Assembly: GCA_029245395.1 (NCBI GenBank)
Contig: JAQWPL010000024.1
Span: forward strand, 26,887-90,886
DNA from: Gammaproteobacteria bacterium
GTDB taxonomy: Bacteria; Pseudomonadota; Gammaproteobacteria; Pseudomonadales; Pseudohongiellaceae
Reading direction: 5' to 3'
Length of the DNA stretch: 64,000 nt
The notes under the pieces were generated by a model that saw nothing but the letters and a program-made list of their open reading frames with translations, was not told the origin of the DNA and did no database searches. The position numbers were made by a program, and so were the translations under genes. Below, piece by piece: positions 35,011 to 44,995 of this stretch; positions within the stretch are counted from its first letter, which is position 1; every line of letters begins with the position of its first letter.

Positions 35011-37506
35011 ATGACTAATTTCAAGCCCATTTCTCAAAAAATGACATTGGACAGCACTAAAGTGCCTGGTCTGATTGGCCTAGTATTTTTGCTCGCAGGC
35101 TGTGGAGATAACATCTCTACGCAGACAGATGAGCAGGCAGAATCTGCGCGATCTTTTGAAGCAACAACATTAGCCGCATTACCAGAGCAGACTGAACTGG
35201 ATGTCCGGGCCGATGAACAATGGGGGCTGCTGAATGATTACTGCATGGATTGCCATAACCTTGAAGATTACAGTGGTGGACTGGCTTTAGACCTGATGGA
35301 CCATGAGTCCATCCGCGCAGACGCCGAAGTCTGGGAGAAAGTGGTCCGCAAACTGCGCGGCAGAATGATGCCTCCACCAGGACAGGAAAAACCGGAAAAT
35401 CTACAGATTAATGAATTTGTCGCCTGGCTTGAAGGCAATCTTGACCAACCCAAGGATTTTGTAGAGCCGGGTGAGAAACTGGTTCATCGTCTGAATCGAA
35501 CTGAATATGCCAATTCAATCAGGGACCTCTTACAACTGGATGTTGATGCCGAGGCTTTGCTACCGGTTGACGGTGCCGAAGATGGCTTTGACAATATTGC
35601 GACAGCGTTGCAGATAACACCTTCATTTATAGATCAGTATCTGGGTGCTGCCAGGGTGGTTAGTGAGCAGGCTATTGGTACTCCTTCAGCGCGCCCTTCA
35701 GGCACGCCTTATACCTTTTCAACAGTCGGCCAATCCTTTCATATCGATGGTCTGCCATTGGGTACACGGGGTGGAGCGGTAGCCGACCATTATTTTCCCA
35801 GCGACGGCGACTACATTCTCAATATTGGCAGCATGGCGACCAGTCAATTTGTAGGCGATATGGAACACAAGCAAACCCTGGTCGCTACCATCGATGGAAA
35901 GAAGTTTTATGAAACAGATATTGGTGGCCCGGAAGAGGCTGAGCGCCTGGACAAGCTTCGCGCACCCGCTGTTGCAGAGCTCAATGTAAGATTAAGGAAT
36001 ATCCCTTTTACTACCACTGCCGGTCCTCATAAGTTGGCAGTATTTTTCCGGCATCGCTCTTTTGCAGAATCTGACAGCGCACTGCAGCAGCAAACACCCA
36101 GAAGAGGACAGGGCGCTATTGCCGACATAAGCCGGTTTGAAATTTACGGTCCAGTGAACGCCACAGGGCTAAGTTCGACGCCAAGCAGGGATAAAATATT
36201 CTCCTGTCATCCTGATAATGATGTCGAAGAGGCTGGATGTTCAAGACAAATCGTGACGGATCTAGCTAATGAAGCCTTCAGGGGATTTTTGACAGACGAA
36301 GACACTGAACTGTTGATGAGGATGTATGACGCGGGTTATGCCAACGGTGGCTTTGAGAAAGGTGTCTCCTTTGCTTTGTCCGGCATTCTGGTACATCCGA
36401 AATTTCTTTATCGCCTGGAACCGGTTCCGGATTCTCTGCCGGCGCAAACAGCTTTTGAGCTTAGCAGTATGGAACTGGCGTCACGTTTGTCCTTCTTTTT
36501 ATGGAGCTCCATCCCTGATGATATTTTACTCGAAGTTGCTATAGATGATGGGCTGAAAGATTCGGCTGTACTGGAGGCTCAGGTGATACGCATGTTGCAG
36601 GACCCTCGGGCGGAAAACCTGGCTAACAATTTTGGTTACCAGTGGTTGGGCCTGGGAGAGCTAGCGAATATTTCACCGGATGGGCAATTGTTCAGGGATG
36701 TGGATAGAAATATAAGAGCTGATATGACCCAGGAAACCCTGCTTTTTCTGGAAAGTATCTTTCGCGAAAATCGCAGTGTTCTGGAATTATTATCTGCTGA
36801 TCATACCTACCTGAATGAAAATCTAGCATTGCATTATGGGATCAACGACATACGAGGCAGTGAATTCCGGCGTATTGTATTAGCCGATGAAAGGCGCTGG
36901 GGCATCCTGGGTAAAGGAGTTGTGCTTATGGGATCCTCCTATCCAAATCGGACTTCGCCTGTCCTGCGCGGAGCATGGTTACTGGAGAATATTTTAGGCA
37001 CTCCTCCTGCGGCTCCGCCACCGGATGTAGAAGGTTTTGTGGAGATCGAAGTTGGTCAGGAATTCACCACAGTCAGGCAAAGGCTCGAAGAGCACCGCGT
37101 CAATCCGTCCTGTAATTCCTGTCATGGCGTCATCGACCCATTGGGATTTGCGCTGGAAAATTTTGATGCCGTTGGCCGCTGGCGGGAAATAGACAGGATG
37201 GCAAGAACACCCATAGATGCCAGTGGTGTACTCGCAGATGGCAAGCCTGTGTCAGGACCTGTTGAATTGCGGGATGCGATCCTGGACCGCCCAGATCAGT
37301 TTGTGCAGACTTTTACAGAAAAGTTGATGACTTTTGGCCTGGGTCGAACCCTTGAATACCAGGATATGCCGTCAGTTCGGCGCATCGTGCGCGCATCATC
37401 AGCAAATGGCTACCAATTTTCATCACTGGTGATTGGAATTATCAACAGTGAGCAGTTCAGAATGAAGCATGTGCAGGAAGCCGAAGAATTACTCGCAGAA
37501 AAGTAA
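35011..37506 (+). CDS. Lipoprotein cytochrome-like DUF1587/1595/1592/1588/1585 protein (copy 2)
   Basis: An 831-residue paralogue of the 17126 gene but with a lipobox (FLLAGCGD) instead of a plain leader. The first heme motif is CMDCH (DYCMDCHNLEDYSGGLALD), followed by RMMPPPGQEKP, DUF1587 (VHRLNRTEYANSIRDLL), DUF1592 (ELASRLSFFLWSSIPDDIL), a PNRTSPVLRGAWLLENILGTP block, the second motif CNSCH and the DUF1585 end LMTFGLGRTLEYQDMPSVR. It is likely attached to a membrane facing the periplasm. A DUF1552 gene and an ankyrin gene follow. Confidence 0.9.
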   Translation: MTNFKPISQKMTLDSTKVPGLIGLVFLLAGCGDNISTQTDEQAESARSFEATTLAALPEQTELDVRADEQWGLLNDYCMDCHNLEDYSGGLALDLMDHESIRADAEVWEKVVRKLRGRMMPPPGQEKPENLQINEFVAWLEGNLDQPKDFVEPGEKLVHRLNRTEYANSIRDLLQLDVDAEALLPVDGAEDGFDNIATALQITPSFIDQYLGAARVVSEQAIGTPSARPSGTPYTFSTVGQSFHIDGLPLGTRGGAVADHYFPSDGDYILNIGSMATSQFVGDMEHKQTLVATIDGKKFYETDIGGPEEAERLDKLRAPAVAELNVRLRNIPFTTTAGPHKLAVFFRHRSFAESDSALQQQTPRRGQGAIADISRFEIYGPVNATGLSSTPSRDKIFSCHPDNDVEEAGCSRQIVTDLANEAFRGFLTDEDTELLMRMYDAGYANGGFEKGVSFALSGILVHPKFLYRLEPVPDSLPAQTAFELSSMELASRLSFFLWSSIPDDILLEVAIDDGLKDSAVLEAQVIRMLQDPRAENLANNFGYQWLGLGELANISPDGQLFRDVDRNIRADMTQETLLFLESIFRENRSVLELLSADHTYLNENLALHYGINDIRGSEFRRIVLADERRWGILGKGVVLMGSSYPNRTSPVLRGAWLLENILGTPPAAPPPDVEGFVEIEVGQEFTTVRQRLEEHRVNPSCNSCHGVIDPLGFALENFDAVGRWREIDRMARTPIDASGVLADGKPVSGPVELRDAILDRPDQFVQTFTEKLMTFGLGRTLEYQDMPSVRRIVRASSANGYQFSSLVIGIINSEQFRMKHVQEAEELLAEK

Positions 37507-37663
37507 CCTGAACCTTGCAGTGCACGGTGGGGTAGCCGTATTAAATAGGGTTTGAAATAGACAGGAAATAACCTGTTTGGTGTATAGTTATTGACTGAGT
37601 AACATAATAAAGACAATAACCACTCTTTTTTGATGATCCGTGAATGGGTCAGGAGTTGAGCAA

Positions 37664-38995
37664 ATGTTTATCTCAAAGAAACATCTTTCACGCAGGACCG
37701 TATTACGGGGAGTGGGCACGGCTATTGGCCTGCCATTACTGGATGCCATGATTCCTGCCGGCACTGCGATGGCACAAACTGCCGCTGCACCCACGCCCAA
37801 GATGGGTTTCTTCTATTTCCCCCATGGCGCTATCATGGACAAGTGGACACCTGCCGCTACAGGCAGTGATTTTCAGATATCGCCAATTCTGAAACCGCTT
37901 GATGCCTACCGGGATCAGATGACCATTGTCAGTAACCTGCGTAATACGGCTGCTGAAGGCGCTGGTGTGCATGCCACATCGCCAGGGACCTGGCTCAGTT
38001 GTGCTTCACCATTCACTGTCGATGGGAATGATCCAAATTACGGTATCTCTGCCGACCAGATAGCCGCTCAACATCTTGGACAGGACACCCCATTTCCATC
38101 TCTCGAATTATGTACAGAAGTGAAGGCATCCAGTGCCGGCGCCTGCGATTCCAATTTGGGATGCGGCTACGGTTCAACAATTTCCTTCCGCACTCGGACT
38201 CAACCACAGCCCATGGAGAATAATCCCCGGAAACTATTTTTCCGCATGTTTGGTCAGGGTGATACAGCTGAAGAACGTGATTCAATCATGAATCAAAAAT
38301 TCAGTCTGCTGGATCTTGTGTCAGAAAGTGCATCTTCGTTAACGGGCAAGCTTGGCAATGCCGACCAGGTGCGCATGGAAGAATACCTGGATTCTGTTCG
38401 TGATGTAGAACGCCAGGTGCAGAAATTGGGCGAGCAGGATTTTACCGGTGTTGAAATCCCCGACGCACCTCTTGGTGTGCCGGACAACTGGGAAGAGCAT
38501 ATCAGTACGATGTATGACCTGATCGCTCTGGCCTATGAAGCAGAATTAACACGCGTTGCCTCTATGATGATTTCTGCAGAAATCAGCATGCTGACTTACA
38601 ATCAGGTAGGTGTTTCGGATGCCTATCACCCCCTGTCTCATCACCGTTATATCCCTGACAAGATGGACAAATGTGCAGTTATCCAGACTTATCATTCCAA
38701 GATTTTTGCTGGTTTCCTTGATCGGTTGAGCAATACGCCAGATGGTGATGGCTCAATCCTGGATCATTCCATCCTGTTGTTCGGCAGTAACATGAGCGAT
38801 TCCAATGCCCATAATGCTAACCCGCTACCATCTGCTATTTTCGGGAGTGGTAATGGCCGAATAAAAGGTGGCCAGCATCTGCGCTATGCTGACAGCACTC
38901 CCCATGCCAACCTTATCCTGACTCTTCTTGAGCGGGCGGGCATTCCCGGAGTGGAGAAACTCGGCAACAGTACCGGACAGTTCGCAGAAGTATAA
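37664..38995 (+). CDS. Tat-exported DUF1552 protein (copy 2)
   Basis: A 443-residue protein with a Tat leader (SRRTVLRGVGTAIGLPLLDAM). It has FFYFPHGAIMDKW, HATSPGTWLSC, DVERQVQKLG and GSILDHSILLFGSNMSDSNAH, matching the other DUF1552 copies. Start at ATG 37664 with AGGAG upstream. The gap to the upstream DUF1592 gene is ~157 bases and has no gene. The ankyrin gene starts one base after its stop. Confidence 0.9.
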   Translation: MFISKKHLSRRTVLRGVGTAIGLPLLDAMIPAGTAMAQTAAAPTPKMGFFYFPHGAIMDKWTPAATGSDFQISPILKPLDAYRDQMTIVSNLRNTAAEGAGVHATSPGTWLSCASPFTVDGNDPNYGISADQIAAQHLGQDTPFPSLELCTEVKASSAGACDSNLGCGYGSTISFRTRTQPQPMENNPRKLFFRMFGQGDTAEERDSIMNQKFSLLDLVSESASSLTGKLGNADQVRMEEYLDSVRDVERQVQKLGEQDFTGVEIPDAPLGVPDNWEEHISTMYDLIALAYEAELTRVASMMISAEISMLTYNQVGVSDAYHPLSHHRYIPDKMDKCAVIQTYHSKIFAGFLDRLSNTPDGDGSILDHSILLFGSNMSDSNAHNANPLPSAIFGSGNGRIKGGQHLRYADSTPHANLILTLLERAGIPGVEKLGNSTGQFAEV

Positions 38996-38996
38996 A

Positions 38997-40514
38997 ATGT
39001 ACTCACTATTTATCAGGTTACTCGGCTGTAAAATTAATAAGCTGAATAAGGTGAGGATTCTGGATGCTTGTGTGTTGCTGTTCGTAAGTAGCCTATCAAT
39101 TGCCCAATCTTTGCCCGACCTTATCAATGAAGGCAACCGTGAATCAGCGCTTGAATTGATCGATCAGGGTGCTGATGTTAATCAACTCTCCGTCGACGGT
39201 ACTACAGCCTTGCACTGGGCGGTTTACCAGAAAGATCTGAACCTGGTCGAGCGTCTTCTTGCACAGGGTGCTGATCCTGATATCGCTAATGAGTACGATG
39301 CGACACCGATGACTGTGGCCTCTGAACATGGGGACTACAGCATCATGAAAGCCCTTGTGGATGCAAGAGGTGATATTGAGTCTCCTAACACTGAAGGTCA
39401 GACATTGCTCATGGCGGTTGCCCGGACCGGCAATACTGAGACGACCAGCTTGCTGCTTTCACACGGTGCAAATATTCAGGCGCGTGAAAATTGGGGTGAA
39501 CAAACCGCGCTGATGTGGGCAGCATCTCAGAATCAGCCGGATATGGTCAGCCTTCTGATCGAACATGGCGCCGATGTGAATTCCAGTGGCAAGGACCATA
39601 ACTGGCCACGCTGGATTACTTCAGAGCCGCGCAATAAACCTTTGGAACAGGGCGGGTTAACCTCTTTGTTATATGCGGCCAGAGAAGGGTGTGAAGGGTG
39701 CGTCGAGGCATTGCTTGATGGCGGTGCTGATATCAATTTCACAGATCCTGATGGGCAGACTCCGCTGATCATGGCCTTACAGAATCTACATTTCGATACA
39801 GCGAATATTCTGATTGAACGTGGTGCGGATATTCATCGCTGGGACTGGTATGGCCGCACGGCGTTATACTCCGCCGTTGATTTGCACATTATTCCCAGCA
39901 GTCGCCGCGGCGATTTGCCCTCGAATGATAATTTGTCGGCCCTGGATATTGCCAGGACCCTACTTGAGAACGGCGCCTATGTGGATATGCGTCTGAAAAA
40001 AGATCCTCCTTATCGCAGTGGTGGCGATCGAGGTTATACCGATGGTACTCCTGATTCACGGGTTCTGAACGGTGGCGCGACAGCCCTGCACAATGCCGCC
40101 AAATCAGGTGATGTTGAGGCAGTAAAACTGTTACTGGAATTCGGCGCAAGGGTCGACATTGCCAATATGGTGTATGAAGTGACACCTATTCAGGCCGCGG
40201 CGGGAGTCTGGCGAGTCTATGGTATTTTCATGGAATCGCCTCTGGCCGGTGCCTTTACAACAGGTGGAGAAGCTGCCGTAATAATGAATCTGTTACTGGA
40301 GGCTGGCGCAGACATCCATGCACGTGCTGCCAATGGCCAGAATGTTGCCCATGGCTCAGCCAAGGTTGGCTGGAATGAAGCACTGCAATTTGCCTGGGAT
40401 CAGGGAGTTGATTTCACTGTCCCGGATGTCGGTGGATACACACCGCGCGATCTGGCAGCTATGTTGGGGCATGATGAAACAGTTACATTCATTGACGAAT
40501 TGTTGGGCAACTAG
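38997..40514 (+). CDS. Secreted ankyrin-repeat protein (copy 2)
   Basis: About 505 residues with a leader (ACVLLFVSSLSIAQS) and many ankyrin repeats: GTTALHWAVYQKDL, LLAQGADPDIAN, GQTLLMAVARTGN, LLIEHGADVNSS, GQTPLIMAL, LLLEFGARVDIA, GYTPRDLAAMLGH. The ATG at 38997 is one base after the DUF1552 stop, so translation is coupled; an upstream in-frame start inside that gene is rejected. It is a periplasmic protein-binding scaffold by inference. Confidence 0.9.
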   Translation: MYSLFIRLLGCKINKLNKVRILDACVLLFVSSLSIAQSLPDLINEGNRESALELIDQGADVNQLSVDGTTALHWAVYQKDLNLVERLLAQGADPDIANEYDATPMTVASEHGDYSIMKALVDARGDIESPNTEGQTLLMAVARTGNTETTSLLLSHGANIQARENWGEQTALMWAASQNQPDMVSLLIEHGADVNSSGKDHNWPRWITSEPRNKPLEQGGLTSLLYAAREGCEGCVEALLDGGADINFTDPDGQTPLIMALQNLHFDTANILIERGADIHRWDWYGRTALYSAVDLHIIPSSRRGDLPSNDNLSALDIARTLLENGAYVDMRLKKDPPYRSGGDRGYTDGTPDSRVLNGGATALHNAAKSGDVEAVKLLLEFGARVDIANMVYEVTPIQAAAGVWRVYGIFMESPLAGAFTTGGEAAVIMNLLLEAGADIHARAANGQNVAHGSAKVGWNEALQFAWDQGVDFTVPDVGGYTPRDLAAMLGHDETVTFIDELLGN

Positions 40515-40525
40515 TTTTGCAACTC

Positions 40526-40987
40526 ATGACAATATTTCGAACAATGGCTCTTCTGTTTTTGTCACTAATTGTTTTCAGTGCCAATGCGCAGGTAGCTAAC
40601 GATACCGCCACTCAACAGGCGATCATCCAGGCCTTGCCAGAAAGTGTCACAGCAGAATCTGCGACGGCGGATGAAATAGCCCAATCAGCGTTGGACCTTG
40701 TTTTTAGTATGGAAGGTAATCGTCAAGCCAACATGACTCAGGTCATGGTTTCTCTTGGTGAACTGACCAGATCAGGCACATTCAAAAATGCACCTCGATT
40801 TGGTGACAAGAATCCGCCCGGACGGTTTTACACCAGGGTACTGAACCTGGCTTCAAGTGCCCTTGATGTGACTTACACAACTTACTATGGAGTCACCGTG
40901 CAGCATATTATGGAACTCACCGCAGGTATGCGGGAAGGACAAAATTTTCTCAATGGCGCGAAAAGTAACGCTATTACTCGCAAATAA
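40526..40987 (+). CDS. Small secreted protein of unknown function
   Basis: About 153 residues with a leader (MALLFLSLIVFSANAQ). The mature part is helix-rich (QQAIIQALPESVTAESA, DEIAQSALDLVF) with a Gly/Arg-rich FGDKNPPGRFYTRV stretch. No family recognised. It is the last gene of the second DUF1592 operon, 11 bases after the ankyrin gene, and has no counterpart in the other two sets. Confidence 0.7.
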   Translation: MTIFRTMALLFLSLIVFSANAQVANDTATQQAIIQALPESVTAESATADEIAQSALDLVFSMEGNRQANMTQVMVSLGELTRSGTFKNAPRFGDKNPPGRFYTRVLNLASSALDVTYTTYYGVTVQHIMELTAGMREGQNFLNGAKSNAITRK

Positions 40988-41155
40988 AGCGACCTGGACC
41001 GTTTAATAATTCAGGCCCGGCACGTCGATCACAAAACGCTTTAACTGGAAATTGTCCCCTAGCATAAAATCCCCTATAAATTCTTTAGAGTCTTATTGAG
41101 CCTGGTTTTTGAGTATGGGGCGAATACTGAAGGATTAGGAGACTCGTAAACGAAA

Positions 41156-41192
41156 CAGGGGGCAGGGCAGATTTAACTTACCCTGCCCCCTG
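41156..41192. terminator. Bidirectional terminator-like palindrome
   Basis: A perfect 12-bp GC-rich stem, CAGGGGGCAGGG with CCCTGCCCCCTG, and a 13-base loop lie between convergent operons (the + strand gene ending at 40987 and the - strand gene ending at 41219). No T-run follows, so it may instead be a decayed palindromic repeat. Confidence 0.6.
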
Positions 41193-41218
41193 GAATAGAG
41201 GAGCGTCTGCGTTCCGGA

Positions 41219-42553
41219 CTAGAGAATCAGACGATTGGTTGCTATACCAATGGTGTCGAGCTCTACACCCATCATATCGGCCATGCCAAGTAGCAAGTTT
41301 GAAGTTGGTTCGTCTTCATTGGCCTGGATATGTCGGTTGCCTTGCAAACGCCCGCCTGCACCGCCGACCAGTAATGCCGGTACGTTATGACGATCATGCT
41401 CCAGACCATTACTCATGCCGGCGCCAAAATAGAGCATGGTTGAGTCAAGCAGACTGCCATCGCCATCAGGTGTGTTGCTGAGTTTATCGACGAACTGGGC
41501 GAACTTTTGCATTTGATAGGTGGTGATGCGTGAGTATTTTTCGATACTCTCTTCTGTATTCTTGTGATGCGTGACATTGTGATGTGGTTCATTAATACCA
41601 ATGTGCGCATAGCTGCGGCCGGTTGCTTCGTGACCCGTCAAGAAACTGAACACACGGGTCATGTCGCCCTGATAGGCCAGGTGCATCAGGTCATAAGTCG
41701 TAGTCATGTGCTCATCGAAGTCGTCAGGAATCCCGACAGGACCGCCTTGAGTATTCGCAATGACGGTTGAGCGTGAGGATAATCTCTGAATCTGACCTTC
41801 AATGCGGCGGATATTTGTCAGGTACTCGTCGAGCAGGGCGCTGTCACTTGCACCAAGCATACGATCAAGGCGTTTAGACTCATCAAGAATCGAATCGAGC
41901 ATACTTTGTTTGGTTTCCAGTCGACGCAGACGTTGTTCTGGAGTTCCCGGATCGCCGAACATTTGTTCGAATGTCACCTGGGGGCTTACTGAGACAGGCA
42001 GCGGGCTTTGATCGTCGTACCACGACAAGGTGTTGAAAAACATGCAGGGATAGTTATCACAAGCACCCGCTGATGTGCCCATGTCTTCCGTGCCAACTTC
42101 CAGCGAGCGTAACGGAGTATCGCCGGCGATTGCATCGGCAATATGCTGGTCGACAGTTTTCTTGGATCTCAGATCGTTAAAATCACCGTTTTCACTAAGC
42201 GGACCTCTGCCATTCAGGAAGGCTGAGCTGGCGCCCATATGAATGCCCCCCATGTCCTGTCGTCCTTCAGGCGATTTAAGACGGCTTATGGTAGTGACAT
42301 AATCCCGATGCGCTTCGATCGGCTTCATGACTTTTTGAAATTCAAAGTCCTTGCCCACTTTCTCTGGATGCCAATCAGCCGGGAAAATACCATTGGGTAC
42401 GTATACAGTGCCGAAACGCAGTTTCTCGCCAGCCGCTGTGAGTGATTGTGCCGTTACGGCAGGCACCATTGCGTCGAGCAGAGGTAGCGAAATAGCTGCG
42501 CCAGCTCCTTTCAGAAGTGTCCTTCTGTTCAAATATTTTTTTGCAATAAACAT
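41219..42553 (-). CDS. Tat-exported DUF1552 protein (copy 3)
   Basis: A 444-residue protein with a Tat leader (NRRTLLKGAGAAISLPLLDAM), then GTVYVPNGIFPADW, MGASSAFLNGRGP, RRIEGQIQRL, and GSLLDSTMLYFGAGMSNGLEH. It is closest in plan to the other DUF1552 copies but begins with VYVPNG rather than WHPHG or YFPHG. It lies three bases after the DUF1592 gene of the same operon. Confidence 0.9.
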   Translation of the reverse strand: MFIAKKYLNRRTLLKGAGAAISLPLLDAMVPAVTAQSLTAAGEKLRFGTVYVPNGIFPADWHPEKVGKDFEFQKVMKPIEAHRDYVTTISRLKSPEGRQDMGGIHMGASSAFLNGRGPLSENGDFNDLRSKKTVDQHIADAIAGDTPLRSLEVGTEDMGTSAGACDNYPCMFFNTLSWYDDQSPLPVSVSPQVTFEQMFGDPGTPEQRLRRLETKQSMLDSILDESKRLDRMLGASDSALLDEYLTNIRRIEGQIQRLSSRSTVIANTQGGPVGIPDDFDEHMTTTYDLMHLAYQGDMTRVFSFLTGHEATGRSYAHIGINEPHHNVTHHKNTEESIEKYSRITTYQMQKFAQFVDKLSNTPDGDGSLLDSTMLYFGAGMSNGLEHDRHNVPALLVGGAGGRLQGNRHIQANEDEPTSNLLLGMADMMGVELDTIGIATNRLIL

Positions 42554-42556
42554 TGC

Positions 42557-44995
42557 TTACTCTCCGGCAGTTGCAAGGGTGTTGATTTCTAATGCCGAAC
42601 TATTGGTGCGCATGAGAAATGGATAACTGCTAATAATACCTAATATTATAGACTGAAGGCTATAGTTGTTTTGTGCAGCATGTTTCACAATACTCCGCAC
42701 TACGGGCCTGTCTCTGGGGTCTAGCCCACGTCCCAGGGAGTAAACAAGCAGTTTTTCAGTAATTGTGCTGGCGAATAACTCTGGATCTACCAGCAGTGCA
42801 TTACGCAATGCCTGAGGACCGTTGACGACAGTACCGTCGAGCAGAATTCCTGAGGAGTCAATTTCAAGGCCTTCGCTGGTGGTATCGCGCCATGATCCAT
42901 CAACATCGAAATTTTCCAGGGCAAAACCGACCGGATCGATGATGTCATGACAGGATGCGCAAACTGGATCTGCGCGGTGCCGCTCTAATTGTTCACGTAC
43001 CGTTGATGGTCGGCCTACCGGTGCGCTCGCTTCGAGCGCTGGCACATTGGGTGGCGCAGCTGGCGGCGGGTTGTTCCAGAATTCGGTCAGAATGAACTTG
43101 CCGCGAGTAATAGGTGAAGTCCTGCTTGTTGCCGAGGTCAGTGCCAACAGGCTGCCGTGCCCGAAAAGACCCCGTCTGTTTGGATCGTCAACAGCTACCT
43201 TGCGGAAACGAGATCCATAAACACCTTCAATGCCATAGTGTTTTGCAAGGCGTTCGTTAACGAAGGTGTAGTTGGCAGTAAGCAACTCGTGAACAGGGCG
43301 ATTTTCCCGCAACACGTAGGCAAACAGCATTTCAGTTTCTTGCCGAAAGGCCTTGCGCAGGTTGTCATCAAAATCAGGGAACATTAATAGATCAGGTCGG
43401 GCTCGCATTTCCAGATTACGTAATTGCAACCATTGCCCGACGAAGTTTTCTATGAATGCATCAGAACGGGAATCAGCCAGCATGCGGTGGACTTGAGTGT
43501 CGCGCACGTCGGCATCTTCAAGCTGTTCACTTTCGGCCAGCTCGAGTAAATCATTGTCAGGAACCGTTGACCACAAAAAGAAAGATAGCCGTGACGCCAG
43601 CTCGATGCTATCGACTGGATGGACTGATCCGGCTGAAGAATCTGGTGCATCTGTTTCGACACGGAACAGGAAAAAAGGACTGACGATCATTCTAGCCAGG
43701 GCAACACGGATGCCCTTGTCAAAATCAGCACCCGCAGCACGTTCATCATTGTAGAAGGATAAGGGTGCGGCAATATCCTCCTCATTTACGGGGCGTCGGA
43801 ATGCCTGCCGCGCCAAATTCTCCAGTATGTCTATTGCACAAGCCTCTTCTTCTGAAGCTGCCTCAGGCTGGCAAACCAGAACACGCTCTCGAGTCGCCAT
43901 TTCGCTCACGCCAGATATATTGTAAGGGCCTTCAATCATGGCTTGCTCCAAACGCGGCATACCTGAAGGATTATGAATTTCAAGTGAATCGCGCAGAACT
44001 GGTTGCCAGGAGTTTTGCTCTGCAGTAACACGTTCGCGCCAGGTAAAAATCACTTCATGGGGACCAGCCGTGACGGGAACTCTCGGTGATGTCAGACTCT
44101 CATCGATCACTGGAATGACATCATTGAAGCTCTCCACGCTGATGGCGTGTTGATCAGGACCACCTATTTCGCTCGTGTAAACAAGCTGGCCATCTACATA
44201 GACCAGGAATTCATGGGGTCGATCATGCCCTTCAATGCCAAAATAACCTTCTGCTACTCCCTGCAGAGGACGAGCGGAAAAGATGTATTCACCGTCCGCC
44301 GGAAAATAGTGGGTTGTACTAACTCCGCCACGCGTACCAATCGGCATATCGGCAAGGTGTTTTTCCTGTGTAGTGTCGAAGGGTATGCCGTAAGTTGTTC
44401 GGCTGACTGACGCCTCTGGATTACCCATGGCCATATCGGCAACCCGTAAACCCACGGTCATGTAACGATCCAACAATAGTGGTGAAGTGCGCAGTAGCTC
44501 CGCAATATTATCAAAACCAAAATCACCACCGTCGCTCGGCAGCAGTTCGGTAAGGTCAATTTCTATTCCGAGCAAATCGCGGATTGAATTTGCGTACTCA
44601 GCACGATTCAGTCGATGGATAGTGGTTGACCCTGCATAGGGGTCTGCTAATGCCGCTGAATCCAGGGTTTGCTCAAGTGCCGCCACAAAGCGCGCTCTTT
44701 CTTGAGCATCAGGCTGCGGTTGTTTGCGTGGGGGCATTGCCCGAATCTTTAGTTTTCGCAGAACCTCCTCGAAAACACCCGGGTTGGCATAAACATCGTC
44801 CGGCCCAAATTCTTCCAGGGCGAGACCACCCCTGAATTCGTCAAAGCTGTGGCATTCCATGCAGTAACTTTCGATGATGGACCAATTTTCTTTCAGGATC
44901 GCTTCCGGATTGGCAGGCATCTGCGCTGCACTGGCAGACATAGCGGTTACTGCGGCGCTAATGACAGCACCTGTCGCATAAGCCCATTTTTTCAT
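42557..44995 (-). CDS. Large secreted cytochrome-like DUF1587/1595/1592/1588/1585 protein (copy 3)
   Basis: An 812-residue exported protein (leader ends SASAAQM). First heme motif CMECH in SYCMECHSFDEFRGG, RAMPPRKQPQ, DUF1587 (IHRLNRAEYANSIRDLL), DUF1595 (NLARQAFRRPVNEED), DUF1592 (ELASRLSFFLWSTVPDNDLL), ATSRTSPITRGKFILTEFW, second motif CASCH and the DUF1585 end LLVYSLGRGLDPRDRPVVR. Its ATG overlaps the ankyrin stop (ATGA), so the ankyrin protein is made first and coupled to it. Function unknown. Confidence 0.9.
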   Translation of the reverse strand: MKKWAYATGAVISAAVTAMSASAAQMPANPEAILKENWSIIESYCMECHSFDEFRGGLALEEFGPDDVYANPGVFEEVLRKLKIRAMPPRKQPQPDAQERARFVAALEQTLDSAALADPYAGSTTIHRLNRAEYANSIRDLLGIEIDLTELLPSDGGDFGFDNIAELLRTSPLLLDRYMTVGLRVADMAMGNPEASVSRTTYGIPFDTTQEKHLADMPIGTRGGVSTTHYFPADGEYIFSARPLQGVAEGYFGIEGHDRPHEFLVYVDGQLVYTSEIGGPDQHAISVESFNDVIPVIDESLTSPRVPVTAGPHEVIFTWRERVTAEQNSWQPVLRDSLEIHNPSGMPRLEQAMIEGPYNISGVSEMATRERVLVCQPEAASEEEACAIDILENLARQAFRRPVNEEDIAAPLSFYNDERAAGADFDKGIRVALARMIVSPFFLFRVETDAPDSSAGSVHPVDSIELASRLSFFLWSTVPDNDLLELAESEQLEDADVRDTQVHRMLADSRSDAFIENFVGQWLQLRNLEMRARPDLLMFPDFDDNLRKAFRQETEMLFAYVLRENRPVHELLTANYTFVNERLAKHYGIEGVYGSRFRKVAVDDPNRRGLFGHGSLLALTSATSRTSPITRGKFILTEFWNNPPPAAPPNVPALEASAPVGRPSTVREQLERHRADPVCASCHDIIDPVGFALENFDVDGSWRDTTSEGLEIDSSGILLDGTVVNGPQALRNALLVDPELFASTITEKLLVYSLGRGLDPRDRPVVRSIVKHAAQNNYSLQSIILGIISSYPFLMRTNSSALEINTLATAGE